Shown in pieces: positions 9,936-18,053 of a stretch of DNA of 64,000 nucleotides; position 1 is the first letter of the stretch, and every line of letters begins with the position of its first letter. This DNA comes from Brevundimonas sp. AJA228-03 (GTDB lineage Bacteria > Pseudomonadota > Alphaproteobacteria > Caulobacterales > Caulobacteraceae). The stretch covers positions 1,555,001-1,619,000 of the forward strand of contig NZ_CP059297.1 of NCBI RefSeq assembly GCF_017795885.1. The letters run 5' to 3'. The translations under genes were made by a program, and so were the position numbers. A model generated the notes under the pieces. That model did no database searches. It saw nothing but the letters and a program-made list of their open reading frames with translations, and had not been told where the DNA came from.

Positions 9936-9963
9936 TTGCTCTCGGACCCGGCCTCGGTAATAC
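9936..9963 (+). promoter_or_regulatory. Predicted sigma-70-type promoter of the toxin-antitoxin pair
   Basis: A TTGCTC -35 element (9936-9941) and a TAATAC -10 element (9958-9963) are separated by 16 bases, and the antitoxin ATG lies 25 bases after the -10. The -10 overlaps the left arm of the palindrome at 9951-9984, the layout of an autorepressed promoter. Confidence 0.4.
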
Positions 9964-9984
9964 TTTTCGATGTATTACCGAGGC
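9951..9984. promoter_or_regulatory. Perfect 12-bp palindromic operator before the antitoxin gene
   Basis: The arms GCCTCGGTAATA (9951-9962) and TATTACCGAGGC (9973-9984) are exact reverse complements around a 10-base centre. The site ends four bases before the antitoxin ATG. AbrB/MazE-fold antitoxins normally bind palindromes in their own promoters, so this is the expected autoregulatory operator. Absence of a T-run argues against it being only the phoB terminator, although as RNA it would form a strong hairpin. Confidence 0.65.
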
Positions 9985-9988
9985 TGCC

Positions 9989-10285
9989 ATGCGGATCACA
10001 TCAAAGGGCCAGGTCACGATACCCGTCGATATCCGGCGACAGGCCGGTTTGCTGCCAAACACCGAAGTCGAGTTCGTTCTGGAGCACGGCAAGGTGGTGC
10101 TGCGTTCCGCCGACGGTCTGACCCGGGGCCAGCGCCTGGTGGAACGGCTGAGTCAGGCTGGCGCGGGTGCATTGAGGACAGCGGACGAGGTTATGGAACT
10201 GACGCGTGGTCCCCTCGACGACGTAGGCGATCCCCATGTCTCTACCGGCGTCCATGAACCCGACAGGCGTTTCCGCGAGACATGA
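9989..10285 (+). CDS. AbrB/MazE-type antitoxin (VapB-like)
   Basis: A 98-residue protein whose first 45 residues (MRITSKGQVTIPVDIRRQAG...) are the swapped-hairpin AbrB DNA-binding fold of VapB/MazE antitoxins. The C-terminal half would bind and neutralise the toxin; the tail after MELTRG is about 25 residues longer than usual. Its stop overlaps the toxin ATG as ATGA, so the two are translationally coupled. The 12-bp palindrome directly upstream is the likely operator for repression by the antitoxin or the complex. Confidence 0.88.
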   Translation: MRITSKGQVTIPVDIRRQAGLLPNTEVEFVLEHGKVVLRSADGLTRGQRLVERLSQAGAGALRTADEVMELTRGPLDDVGDPHVSTGVHEPDRRFRET

Positions 10286-10695
10286 AGACTGTCCTGGTCG
10301 ACACCAATGTCATTCTCGACATCGCAATCCCGAACAGCGTCTGGCGGGAGTGGTCCGTCTCGGCCTTGTCGGCCATCGCAGAAACAAGTTTGCTGCTGAT
10401 CAACCCGATGATCTACGCCGAGGTCTCCGTGGGTTTCGCTACGGCCCAGGAGGTCGATGTCTTGCTGGATGACAGTGGTTTCCAGAAACAAAACCTGCCA
10501 TGGGCAGCCGCATTCCTCGCTGGCAGGGCTTTCAAAGCCTATCGGTCGCGGGGCGGGGAACGCACGTCACCCCTGCCGGACTTTTTCATCGGTGCCCATG
10601 CGGCCGCCATGGGGCATACACTGCTGACGCGGGATGCCCGCCGATATCGCACGTACTTTCCTACCGTAGAGCTGGTCGCTCCCGATACAGCCTGA
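10282..10695 (+). CDS. PIN-domain ribonuclease toxin (VapC-like)
   Basis: A 137-residue PIN-domain protein, the usual length for VapC. The four acidic Mg2+-binding residues are visible: Asp7 (VLVDTNVILD), Glu47 (YAEVSVG), Asp100 (PLPDFFIGAHA) and Asp118 (LLTRDARRYRTYFP). VapC toxins cleave tRNA or rRNA and halt translation. All catalytic residues are intact, so the toxin looks functional. The gene overlaps the antitoxin by 4 bases. It lies between phoB and hslO, outside any visible mobile element. Confidence 0.9.
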   Translation: MKTVLVDTNVILDIAIPNSVWREWSVSALSAIAETSLLLINPMIYAEVSVGFATAQEVDVLLDDSGFQKQNLPWAAAFLAGRAFKAYRSRGGERTSPLPDFFIGAHAAAMGHTLLTRDARRYRTYFPTVELVAPDTA

Positions 10696-10703
10696 GTCTG
10701 ACG

Positions 10704-11645
10704 TCACCCCACCTCTGCCGCCACCGCCTCCGGATCGAGCTTGTACACGCTGGCGCAGTATTCGCAGGTGACATGGATCTTCCCGTCCGGCTCGATCATG
10801 TCGGCGCGCTCGGCCTCCGAGAACGACCCCAAGACGGACTGGATGCGGTCGGCCGAGCAGCGGCAAACGGCCTTGAGGGCGCGCGCGTCTTCCAGCCGCA
10901 CGCCGTCCTCGTGGAACAGGCGGAACAGCAGGGTCTCGGGCGTGACGGTCGGGTCGATCAGCTCGTCGTCGCCCAGGGTCTGGAACAGGGCGCGGGTGCG
11001 GTCCCAGACTTCTTCGGTTGAGCCGCGCGCATCGTCGGCGGCGATCAGCTGGATCAGCGCCCCGCCGGCGCGCCAGGCCGTACCGGCCTCGGTCGTGACC
11101 GAGCCGACGGCCAGATGCACCCTGGTCGGGACCTGTTCGGACTGAACGAAATAATGCTCGGCCGCCAGCGACAGGCTTTCGCCCTCGATCGGGGTGATGC
11201 CCTGGGTGCGCTCGAAGTCCGGCCCGCGATCCAGGGTCATGACGAACACCCCCTGACCCAGCAGAGCCCTGGCGCCCGGGCGGACGAAACCCTTCGAGGC
11301 TTCGGCCACCTCGGCCTCGTCGAAGCGGCAGTAGCCGCGCAGGTGCCCTCCGGTGTCATAGTCGGCGACGACATAGCGGACCGGGCCATCGCCCTGGGCC
11401 TGAACGATCAGTCGACCCTCGAACTTCAGCGCCGAACCCACCAGGGCCGCGAGTGCACAGGCCTCGCCCAGCAGGGCGGCGACCGGCTCGGGATAGGCAT
11501 GGGCCGACAGGATGGTGTCGATCGTCTCGCCCAGGCGGACCAGACGCCCGCGCACGGGCCAGCCCTCGATCTGGAAGGCGGCGGCCAGATCGTCGGCGGG
11601 GTGGTCGCCGGAGGTGAACGCGGCGGCGGGCTCGTGATCGGTCAC
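10704..11645 (-). CDS. hslO: Redox-regulated chaperone Hsp33
   Basis: Hsp33 is a cytosolic holdase activated by disulfide formation under oxidative stress. The C-terminal zinc/redox switch is present as CRCS and CEYC (the CxC and CxxC pair). I start at GTG 11645 because AAGGA stands six bases upstream; this gives 313 residues. The frame is open for another 31 codons upstream (to 11738), but that stretch is not typical of the family and has no ribosome-binding site. Its 3' end converges on the vapC-like gene with eight bases between. Confidence 0.93.
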   Translation of the reverse strand: MTDHEPAAAFTSGDHPADDLAAAFQIEGWPVRGRLVRLGETIDTILSAHAYPEPVAALLGEACALAALVGSALKFEGRLIVQAQGDGPVRYVVADYDTGGHLRGYCRFDEAEVAEASKGFVRPGARALLGQGVFVMTLDRGPDFERTQGITPIEGESLSLAAEHYFVQSEQVPTRVHLAVGSVTTEAGTAWRAGGALIQLIAADDARGSTEEVWDRTRALFQTLGDDELIDPTVTPETLLFRLFHEDGVRLEDARALKAVCRCSADRIQSVLGSFSEAERADMIEPDGKIHVTCEYCASVYKLDPEAVAAEVG

Positions 11646-11794
11646 GGCGTGTCCTTGAGCGGGGCGAAATGTCGAGAAGGGCGCAAGATAGGAAACCGCG
11701 CGCGACTTGGTAAGGGTGGGGCAGGGCGTGCTATCCATCGGAACCGCCCCCGGGGCCGCCTCGTTTTCGATCCAGACGCCGCTGAAAGCCGATC

Positions 11795-13240
11795 ATGCCG
11801 ACCAGACCGACCCTGAAACGCCTGGACCAGCAGGCCATCGTCATCACCGGGGCGACGTCGGGGATCGGACTGTCGACGGCCCGGCGCGCAGCCGCCGCCG
11901 GAGCCTGTGTCTTCCTGATCGCGCGCGGCGAGCGGGACCTCAAGGCCCTCGTTGAGGAACTGCAGCGAGAGGGTGCGCGCGTCGCCTATGCCGTCGCCGA
12001 TGTGGCCGATCACGATGATCTGGCCCTTGCGGCCGACAAATGCCGGCGGCTGTTCGGTGGTTTCGACACCTGGGTCAACAACGCCGGCGTGTCGAGCCAT
12101 GGCCCCATTCGCGATACGACGCTGGAGGATCAGCACCGGGTGTTCGAGACGAACTACTGGGGCGTGGTGAATGGGTCTCTGGTCGCCGCCGAACATCTGA
12201 GGACCCAACCGGGTGGCGGGACCATCATCAATGTCGGCTCGGTTCTGGGCGATGCGCCGATCCCGGCGCAGGGCGTCTATTCGGCGTCGAAGCATGCGGT
12301 GAAGGGCTTCACCAACGCCTTCCGCATGGAACTGATGCGCGAGGGATCGCCGGTGGCGGTCAGCCTGGTCAAGCCGTCGGCGGTGGATACGCCGGGCAAC
12401 CGCCATGCCCGGAACCTGACGGGCCGGATGATGCGGAACCCGCAGCCGGTCTATGCCACCCACGTCGTGGCCGACACGATCCTGTGGTGCGCGACCCATC
12501 CGATTCGCGAGATCACGGTGGGCGGCGGCGGTCGCCTGATCGCATCTTTCTATTCCCTGCTGCCCGGCCTGGCGGAACCACTTTTCGCGCGGTTCGCTCC
12601 TGTTGCGATGCGGGACAGAGGTTCCGCCGACCAGCCGTACGACGACGGGCTCTACGAGCCCTCCGACGACGGCCTCGACGAAGAGGTTCATTATCCCATG
12701 GTTCGACAGTTCAGTGCTCTGGCCGAGGCTCGCAAGCACCCCGGCATCACCGCGGGTTCGCTCGCCATCGTCGCGACGGCGGCCCTGGCCACCTATCTGC
12801 TGACCCGGCGGACGGGCTCCACCCGCCATGAGGCCCTGCGCGGCCGTCTGGATCCGCGCGGCTGGCTGGACGCCGAGGCGCTGCGTCACCGGTTCGACGA
12901 CATTTCGCGCAGCCTGACGGAGCGTGCGGGCGAGTTCGGCGAGACGGTCAGCGATCTGGGCGACGACGCGCGCCATCAGGCCAGGAAGGCGCTCAAGCGC
13001 AGCCAGCGCGCCATGTCGGACAAGCAGCGCCGTAGATATGCGCGTGAAGCGCGGCGCTATGCGGAGCAGACGGGTCGCTCGGCCCGTCGCTACGCGGATG
13101 ACGCCGGCCGGTACGCGAAGGATCACGCCGTCGAGGGCGGGGCGCTTCTGGCCGTTGCGACCATCGCCGCCGCCATCGGTGCCGCCGCGCTGGAAAGCCG
13201 GTGTCCCGACAGCCGGGTGCGTCGCATCACCGGCCTCTGA
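11795..13240 (+). CDS. Short-chain dehydrogenase/reductase with membrane-associated C-terminal extension
   Basis: The N-terminal 270 residues or so are a classical SDR: NAD(P)-binding TGATSGIG (18-25), WVNNAG, and catalytic Tyr162/Lys166 in VYSASKHAVKG. The substrate is unknown. The C-terminal part of about 180 residues is not SDR: it holds a likely membrane helix (SLAIVATAALATYLLTR), a basic amphipathic stretch with recurring RRYA/RYA units, and a second hydrophobic helix (GALLAVATIAAAIGAAAL). This suggests membrane anchoring. It runs on the plus strand away from hslO, and the SerB-SerA gene follows after 51 bases. Confidence 0.85.
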   Translation: MPTRPTLKRLDQQAIVITGATSGIGLSTARRAAAAGACVFLIARGERDLKALVEELQREGARVAYAVADVADHDDLALAADKCRRLFGGFDTWVNNAGVSSHGPIRDTTLEDQHRVFETNYWGVVNGSLVAAEHLRTQPGGGTIINVGSVLGDAPIPAQGVYSASKHAVKGFTNAFRMELMREGSPVAVSLVKPSAVDTPGNRHARNLTGRMMRNPQPVYATHVVADTILWCATHPIREITVGGGGRLIASFYSLLPGLAEPLFARFAPVAMRDRGSADQPYDDGLYEPSDDGLDEEVHYPMVRQFSALAEARKHPGITAGSLAIVATAALATYLLTRRTGSTRHEALRGRLDPRGWLDAEALRHRFDDISRSLTERAGEFGETVSDLGDDARHQARKALKRSQRAMSDKQRRRYAREARRYAEQTGRSARRYADDAGRYAKDHAVEGGALLAVATIAAAIGAAALESRCPDSRVRRITGL

Positions 13241-13291
13241 GCGTCTCGCGAAAATCATTGCTGCAACAGCGAAGGTCGGCGAAAGAGGGGC

Positions 13292-15181
13292 ATGGCCACT
13301 CCGACGCTGATCTTCGACTTCGACTCGACCCTGGTGCGCATCGAAACGCTGGAAGCGCTGGCGGACATCGCGTTGGCGGGTATCGAGGGGGCCGATTCGA
13401 TCCGTAAGGAAATCGCGGCGATCACCGACAAGGCCATGTCCGGTGAGCTCGACTTCGGGGCCGCGCTCAAAGCGCGTCTGGCGATGCTGCCGCTGACGCG
13501 CGACCACGTCCGGGCGCTGGCCGATCGCATTCTGGACGAGGGGACGCCGTCGGTCCGGCGCAATCTGCGCTTTTTCAACGAGCACGCGGACCACATCTAC
13601 ATCCTGTCCGGCGGCTTTCGGGAAATCATCGCCCCTGTCGCCGAACGACTGGGCATCGCGCCCGATCGGGTGCTTTGCAACGACTTGATCTACGACGCCG
13701 AAGGCCGGGTGACGGGCGTCGACGAGGCCAATCCCCTGGCGCGCGAGAACGGCAAGCCGGTCGTGATCCGGCAACTGCGTCTGGCCGGTCCGGTCGTCAT
13801 GGTCGGGGACGGATGGAACGATGCCGAGGTGAAGCTGGCCGGTGCCGCCGACCGCTTCTACGCCTTCACCGAGATCGCACGACGCGACAGGGTCGTCGCC
13901 GTCGCGGTCGGCGAGGCGACCTCGATGGACGAACTGCTGCATGCCGAGGGTCTGGCCGGGCGCTGGTCATATCCTCGCAACCGCATACGGATGCTGTTGC
14001 TGGAAAACATCCACCCCGCCGCAGTCGAGCGTCTGGAGGAGGCGGGCTATTCGGTCGAGACCCGCAAGGGGGCGCTCGATGAGGACGACCTGATTGCGGC
14101 GATCAAGGGAGTCCACGTCCTGGGGATCCGGTCCAAGACCAATGTCACCGAGCGGGTGCTGGCCGAGGCAGACCGGTTGATGGCGATCGCGGCCTTCTGC
14201 ATCGGCACCAACCAGATCGATCTCGACGCGGCGGCAGCGCAGGGCGTCGCGGTGTTCAACGCGCCCTATTCCAACACGCGAAGCGTGGTCGAGCTGGCCA
14301 TCGGTCTGACCATCGCCCTGATGCGCGACGTGGCCGACAAATCATCCGCCATGCACCGCGGCGAATGGAACAAGTCCGCCGACGGCTCGCGCGAACTGCG
14401 CGGCAAGACGCTGGGTATCGTCGGCTATGGTGCCATCGGGTCGCAGCTGTCGGTTCTGGCCGAGGCGCTGGGGATGCGGGTCATCTTCCACGACCTGTCG
14501 GAGCGACTGGCGCTGGGCAATGCCCGGCGGATGCGCAATCTGGACGCCCTGCTGGCCGAGGCCGATGTGGTGTCGCTGCACGTCGACGGGCGCAAGGAAA
14601 ATACCCATCTGATCGGGGCCGCGCAGTTTCAGGCGATGCGGCCGGGCACCCTGTTCCTGAACCTGTCGCGGGGTCACGTCGTCGACATCGGGGCCCTGTC
14701 GCAGGCCATTGGATCGGGTCGGGTCGGTGGCGCGGCGCTGGACGTCTTCCCCGAGGAACCCCGCACCAATGCCGACCCGTTCGACAGCCCCCTGCGAGGC
14801 TTGAGGAACGTCATCCTGACGCCTCACATCGGCGGGTCCACCGAGGAAGCCCAGGAAGCCATTGCCGAGTTCGCGGCCGAGCGCCTGCTGGGCTACCTCA
14901 ATCGCGGCGACACGACCTTCTGCGTCAATCTGCCGAACGTACAGCTGGCCGACGTTTCGGGCGGGCATCGCATCCTGCACATCCACAGAAATCAGCCGGG
15001 CGTGATGGCCGAGCTGAACCGCGAGCTTTCGGCGGCCGGACTGAACATCCTGGGCCAGCACCTGAAAACCGACGAACGGACCGGCTATGTCATCACCGAT
15101 GTCGATCGCGACTATGATCCGCAGGCGCTCCGTGTGCTGAAAAGTGTTGCCGGAACGCTTCGTTTCCGCCTCCTCCACTGA
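13292..15181 (+). CDS. Fused phosphoserine phosphatase / D-3-phosphoglycerate dehydrogenase (SerB-SerA)
   Basis: A single 629-residue frame joins the last and first enzymes of serine synthesis from 3-phosphoglycerate. Residues 1-225 are a HAD-IB phosphatase with nucleophile Asp9 and Asp11 (DFDSTLV), motif II SGGFREI and the Mg2+ motif GDGWND (172-177). Residues about 231-550 are E. coli-type SerA with CIGTNQIDLDAAA, NAD-binding GYGAIG (378-383), and catalytic His in LTPHIGGSTEEAQE. Residues about 557-629 form an ACT domain (ILHIHRNQPGVMAELN) for serine feedback. The ATG follows AGAGGGG. SerC is not in the window. There is no stop or frameshift at the junction, so the fusion is read directly from sequence. 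Confidence 0.9.
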   Translation: MATPTLIFDFDSTLVRIETLEALADIALAGIEGADSIRKEIAAITDKAMSGELDFGAALKARLAMLPLTRDHVRALADRILDEGTPSVRRNLRFFNEHADHIYILSGGFREIIAPVAERLGIAPDRVLCNDLIYDAEGRVTGVDEANPLARENGKPVVIRQLRLAGPVVMVGDGWNDAEVKLAGAADRFYAFTEIARRDRVVAVAVGEATSMDELLHAEGLAGRWSYPRNRIRMLLLENIHPAAVERLEEAGYSVETRKGALDEDDLIAAIKGVHVLGIRSKTNVTERVLAEADRLMAIAAFCIGTNQIDLDAAAAQGVAVFNAPYSNTRSVVELAIGLTIALMRDVADKSSAMHRGEWNKSADGSRELRGKTLGIVGYGAIGSQLSVLAEALGMRVIFHDLSERLALGNARRMRNLDALLAEADVVSLHVDGRKENTHLIGAAQFQAMRPGTLFLNLSRGHVVDIGALSQAIGSGRVGGAALDVFPEEPRTNADPFDSPLRGLRNVILTPHIGGSTEEAQEAIAEFAAERLLGYLNRGDTTFCVNLPNVQLADVSGGHRILHIHRNQPGVMAELNRELSAAGLNILGQHLKTDERTGYVITDVDRDYDPQALRVLKSVAGTLRFRLLH

Positions 15182-15269
15182 AAGCTGACGCGGCGGCATC
15201 TTGCGTCCGCGCGAAACCGGATCAGACTGTCTCCCAACGGTCGCGATCAGCCGGCCGATGGAGGATTAT

Positions 15270-17096
15270 ATGTCAGGACTTCTTCGCGGTGCCGCCTTGG
15301 CTGCGCTGACCCTCGCCGCATCCGTCACCTTGGCGGGTGCCGCCTCGGCGCAATCGTACAATCGCCTGGTCGTGTTCGGCGACAGCCTGAGCGACAACGG
15401 CAACCTTTATCGCTCGACCTTCAACACCCAGCCGACGTCGCCACCGTATTTCCAGGGCCGGTTCTCGAACGGTCCGGTATTCACCGAACTGCTCGGCTTC
15501 ACCGCCGGTGTCTCGGCCGCAGGGGCGCCCGTCTCGGGCAGCATCAACTATGCCTACGGCGGCTCGCGCACGGACAACACCGTCGCCTTCCCGCCGGGCA
15601 TGCGCCAGCAGCTGACGACCTATACAACGGCCGGCGGCACGTTCGGCTCGCGCGACCTGGTCAGCGTTCTGGGCGGTGCCAACAACATCTTCCAGTCGCT
15701 CACTGTCTTTTCGGTCCTGCCGCCGACCTCGCAGTTGAACCCGACCGGTTTCATCGATCCCACGATCAACGCCGCTGTTGCGGACATGAACTTTATCGTC
15801 AACGACATCGCAGCGCGCGGCGCGGGGACGATCCTGGTGACCAACCTGCCACGTCTGGGCACGACGCCGCAGTTTAGCCCGACCCCCCTGGCGGCGCTGG
15901 CCGACTACGCCGGTGATCAGTTCAACAGCAGGCTCCAGAGCGCGCTGCTGACCCTGGCCCCCACGCGTCCCGGCACAAACATCATACTGTTCGACCTGGC
16001 CAAGGTCAGCAACACCCTGGCGGCCAACCCCGGCCGGTTCGGACTTACGAACGCGTCCAGCTCCTGCCTGGTCGGCGCGACGGTCTGCGCCACGCCGGAT
16101 AGCTACCTGTTCTGGGACGGCGTCCACCCGACCGCTGCCGGGCACCGGCTGATCGCGGCCCTGTCGAACGACTACCTGTACTATGGCAATCTGGGCTCCA
16201 GCAGCACGCTGCAGGGCGAGACGGCCTTCCGTCAACACGAAGACACCCTGTCGAGGGCGACGGACAGCCTGTCGGGGCGTGGTCCCTGGGCTGCAGGGAC
16301 GTCGATCTCCGTCACCGGGGGCTATGACCAGACCAAGACCGATGCACGCACAAACGTCGCCGAGGCGACGTCGGATGGCGCAGTCGTGCGCGGCGCGCTG
16401 GAAGCCGGTACCGAGACGATGCGGTTCGGCCTGGCCGGCACCTATCGCGAGGGCAATGTCGAATCGGGTCGCAACCGCTTCGCCCTGCAGTCGATCGGCC
16501 TGGACGTCTATGCCGGCTTCCGGTCGGGCGATCTGTTCGTGAACGCCGCCGCCGGCGTGGCCAGCGACGACTACAACGAGATCGAGCGCATCTCTTCCCT
16601 CGCGCCGATCGTCATGATGGGCGAGACGCGCGGCCAGAGCACCGGCGCGCGTGTGCAGGGTGGCCTGTGGCTGGACCTGGGCGGCATCGCCATCTCCCCC
16701 CGCGCGGCCGTCAGCTATGTGACGGCCAATGTGGACGGCTACACCGAACAGGGCGTCGCGGCCTCCTACCGCTATGATGATCGCTCCGTCCACGCGGTGA
16801 CGGCCGAGGCCTCGGTTCGCGCCGAGGGCCAGATGGGTGGCTTTGGCGTCTATGTCGAGGGCGGCTATCGCGACAACGTCGACGACAACACCACCAACGT
16901 GGGTGTCGGCATCGCGGGTAACCCGGCCAGGACGCTGGCGCGCGGCTACGACGACCCGTTCGGCGGTCAGATCCTGGCCTCGGCCGGTGTGTCGGGCGAC
17001 CTGGGTCCGGTCAAGGTCGAGCTGTCCTATCGCGGTCGCTTCGGCGACCATGCGGACAGCAACATGGGTGGCATCACCTTCACCCTGCCGCTGTAA
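15270..17096 (+). CDS. Autotransporter SGNH/GDSL esterase
   Basis: A 608-residue secreted lipase/esterase carried to the surface by its own C-terminal beta-barrel (type Va, EstA-like). The signal peptide ends near AGAASAQS. The catalytic Ser lies in [10 protein letters not shown], followed by oxyanion-hole segments including GGANN, and the Asp/His pair in [11 protein letters not shown]. From about residue 355 the alternating hydrophobic strands of an autotransporter barrel run to the terminal strand ITFTLPL. ATG 15270 is chosen because GGAGG stands five bases upstream; the frame is open 23 codons further. The gene stands alone between serB-serA and infA. Confidence 0.92.
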   Translation: MSGLLRGAALAALTLAASVTLAGAASAQSYNRLVVFGDSLSDNGNLYRSTFNTQPTSPPYFQGRFSNGPVFTELLGFTAGVSAAGAPVSGSINYAYGGSRTDNTVAFPPGMRQQLTTYTTAGGTFGSRDLVSVLGGANNIFQSLTVFSVLPPTSQLNPTGFIDPTINAAVADMNFIVNDIAARGAGTILVTNLPRLGTTPQFSPTPLAALADYAGDQFNSRLQSALLTLAPTRPGTNIILFDLAKVSNTLAANPGRFGLTNASSSCLVGATVCATPDSYLFWDGVHPTAAGHRLIAALSNDYLYYGNLGSSSTLQGETAFRQHEDTLSRATDSLSGRGPWAAGTSISVTGGYDQTKTDARTNVAEATSDGAVVRGALEAGTETMRFGLAGTYREGNVESGRNRFALQSIGLDVYAGFRSGDLFVNAAAGVASDDYNEIERISSLAPIVMMGETRGQSTGARVQGGLWLDLGGIAISPRAAVSYVTANVDGYTEQGVAASYRYDDRSVHAVTAEASVRAEGQMGGFGVYVEGGYRDNVDDNTTNVGVGIAGNPARTLARGYDDPFGGQILASAGVSGDLGPVKVELSYRGRFGDHADSNMGGITFTLPL

Positions 17097-17109
17097 CGAT
17101 CGAAGCCTT

Positions 17110-17140
17110 CCCCTCCTTGCCGACGATCGGCGGGGAGGGG
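17110..17140 (+). terminator. Stem-loop after the autotransporter gene
   Basis: CCCCTCCTTGCCG and CGGCGGGGAGGGG can form a 13-bp stem with two G-T pairs around ACGAT, starting 13 bases after the stop codon. There is no T-run, so it could be a Rho-aided terminator or an mRNA-stabilising hairpin. Confidence 0.45.
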
Positions 17141-17186
17141 AACTCGACTAACCGAACGTTTTGGTGCATTAGCGCCCACCTGTTAC

Positions 17187-17219
17187 GGCTCGCGCTTTCG
17201 CCCGGCGCGAGCCTTTCTT
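17187..17219 (+). terminator. Intrinsic-terminator-like hairpin in the infA leader
   Basis: GGCTCGCGC and GCGCGAGCC form a perfect 9-bp stem with a 9-base loop, followed by TTTCTT. It ends 27 bases before the infA ATG. It may terminate upstream transcription or act as an attenuator for infA. Confidence 0.5.
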
Positions 17220-17245
17220 CGTATTCACCGGGCGCGAGAGGCCGC

Positions 17246-17467
17246 ATGGCTAAGGAAGAACTGCTCGAGTTTCCCGGCGTGGTCAGCGAACTGCTGCCCA
17301 ATGCCACGTTCCGCGTGCTGCTCGAGGGGAACGACCACGAGATCATCGCCCACACAGCCGGCAAGATGCGCAAGAACCGTATCCGGGTGCTGGCCGGCGA
17401 CAAGGTGCTGGTCGAAATGACGCCCTATGACCTGACCAAGGGCCGCATCACCTACCGCTTCAAGTAA
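17246..17467 (+). CDS. infA: Translation initiation factor IF-1
   Basis: A 73-residue S1/OB-fold protein, [20 protein letters not shown]..., essentially the full-length IF-1 found in all bacteria (71-72 residues usual). It binds the ribosomal A site during initiation. It heads the infA-maf-RNase E/G-yacG run, whose genes are separated by a few bases or overlap, so they are probably one operon. Two hairpins precede it, at 17110 and 17187. Confidence 0.97.
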   Translation: MAKEELLEFPGVVSELLPNATFRVLLEGNDHEIIAHTAGKMRKNRIRVLAGDKVLVEMTPYDLTKGRITYRFK

Positions 17468-17474
17468 GGCGTTG

Positions 17475-18053
17475 GTGCGCGTCCGTCCCGAACTGGTTCT
17501 GGCCTCGGCCAGTCCGCGCCGCATCGAACTTCTGGCGCTGATCGGGATCACGCCCGATCGAATCGACCCTGCGGACATCGACGAGACTCCGCTGAAGGAT
17601 GAAACGCCCGCGCGTCTTGCCGTGCGCCTGGCACGCTCCAAGGCCGGGATCGTCGCCACCCGGGCACCGGACGCCGTCGTCCTGGCCGCCGATACCGTTG
17701 TCGCCGTGGGCCGCCGCCTGCTCGAAAAGCCCGCAGGCCCCGATGAGGCCAGGCGGTTTCTGCAACTGCTCTCCGGCCGCAACCATCGCGTCTTCACCGG
17801 CGTGGCCGTGGCCGCCGGGGACCGGATCCTGCATCGCTGCGTCGATACGCGCGTGGCCTTCAAGCGCCTGTCGCAGGCCGAGATCGATGCCTATGTCGAC
17901 GCTGGAGACTGGCGCGGCAAGGCCGGGGGCTATGGCATTCAGGGGCCCGCTGCGGCCTTCGTCCTGAAGATCATCGGCAGTCATCCGGCGGTGATGGGCC
18001 TGCCCCTGCCGGAAACGGTCAATCTGCTGGCCGGGGCCGGCTGGCGTCGATGA
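17475..18053 (+). CDS. maf: Maf-like nucleoside triphosphate pyrophosphatase
   Basis: Maf proteins hydrolyse non-canonical or modified nucleoside triphosphates and are linked to septum control. Motifs SASPRR near the start, LAADTVV in the middle and GKAGGYGIQGPA are diagnostic. The start is GTG 17475, five bases after TAAGG; TTG 17472 is too close to that site. The product has 192 residues. The stop overlaps the next gene as ATGA. The infA-maf-RNase E/G-yacG order is common in alphaproteobacteria. Confidence 0.93.
   Translation: MRVRPELVLASASPRRIELLALIGITPDRIDPADIDETPLKDETPARLAVRLARSKAGIVATRAPDAVVLAADTVVAVGRRLLEKPAGPDEARRFLQLLSGRNHRVFTGVAVAAGDRILHRCVDTRVAFKRLSQAEIDAYVDAGDWRGKAGGYGIQGPAAAFVLKIIGSHPAVMGLPLPETVNLLAGAGWRR

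Noticed and set aside
9989-10695. Toxin-antitoxin pair as evidence of a genomic island
   Set aside because: No integrase, tRNA-site duplication, direct repeats or change in base composition surround it.
13200-13300. Possible frameshift splitting the SDR tail from serB-serA
   Set aside because: The stop at 13240 and the AGAGGGG site before ATG 13292 give a clean gene boundary.
11642-13942. A 766-codon open frame antisense to the SDR gene and the 5' half of serB-serA
   Set aside because: The plus-strand proteins have intact catalytic motifs; the antisense frame has low-complexity composition and no start signals.
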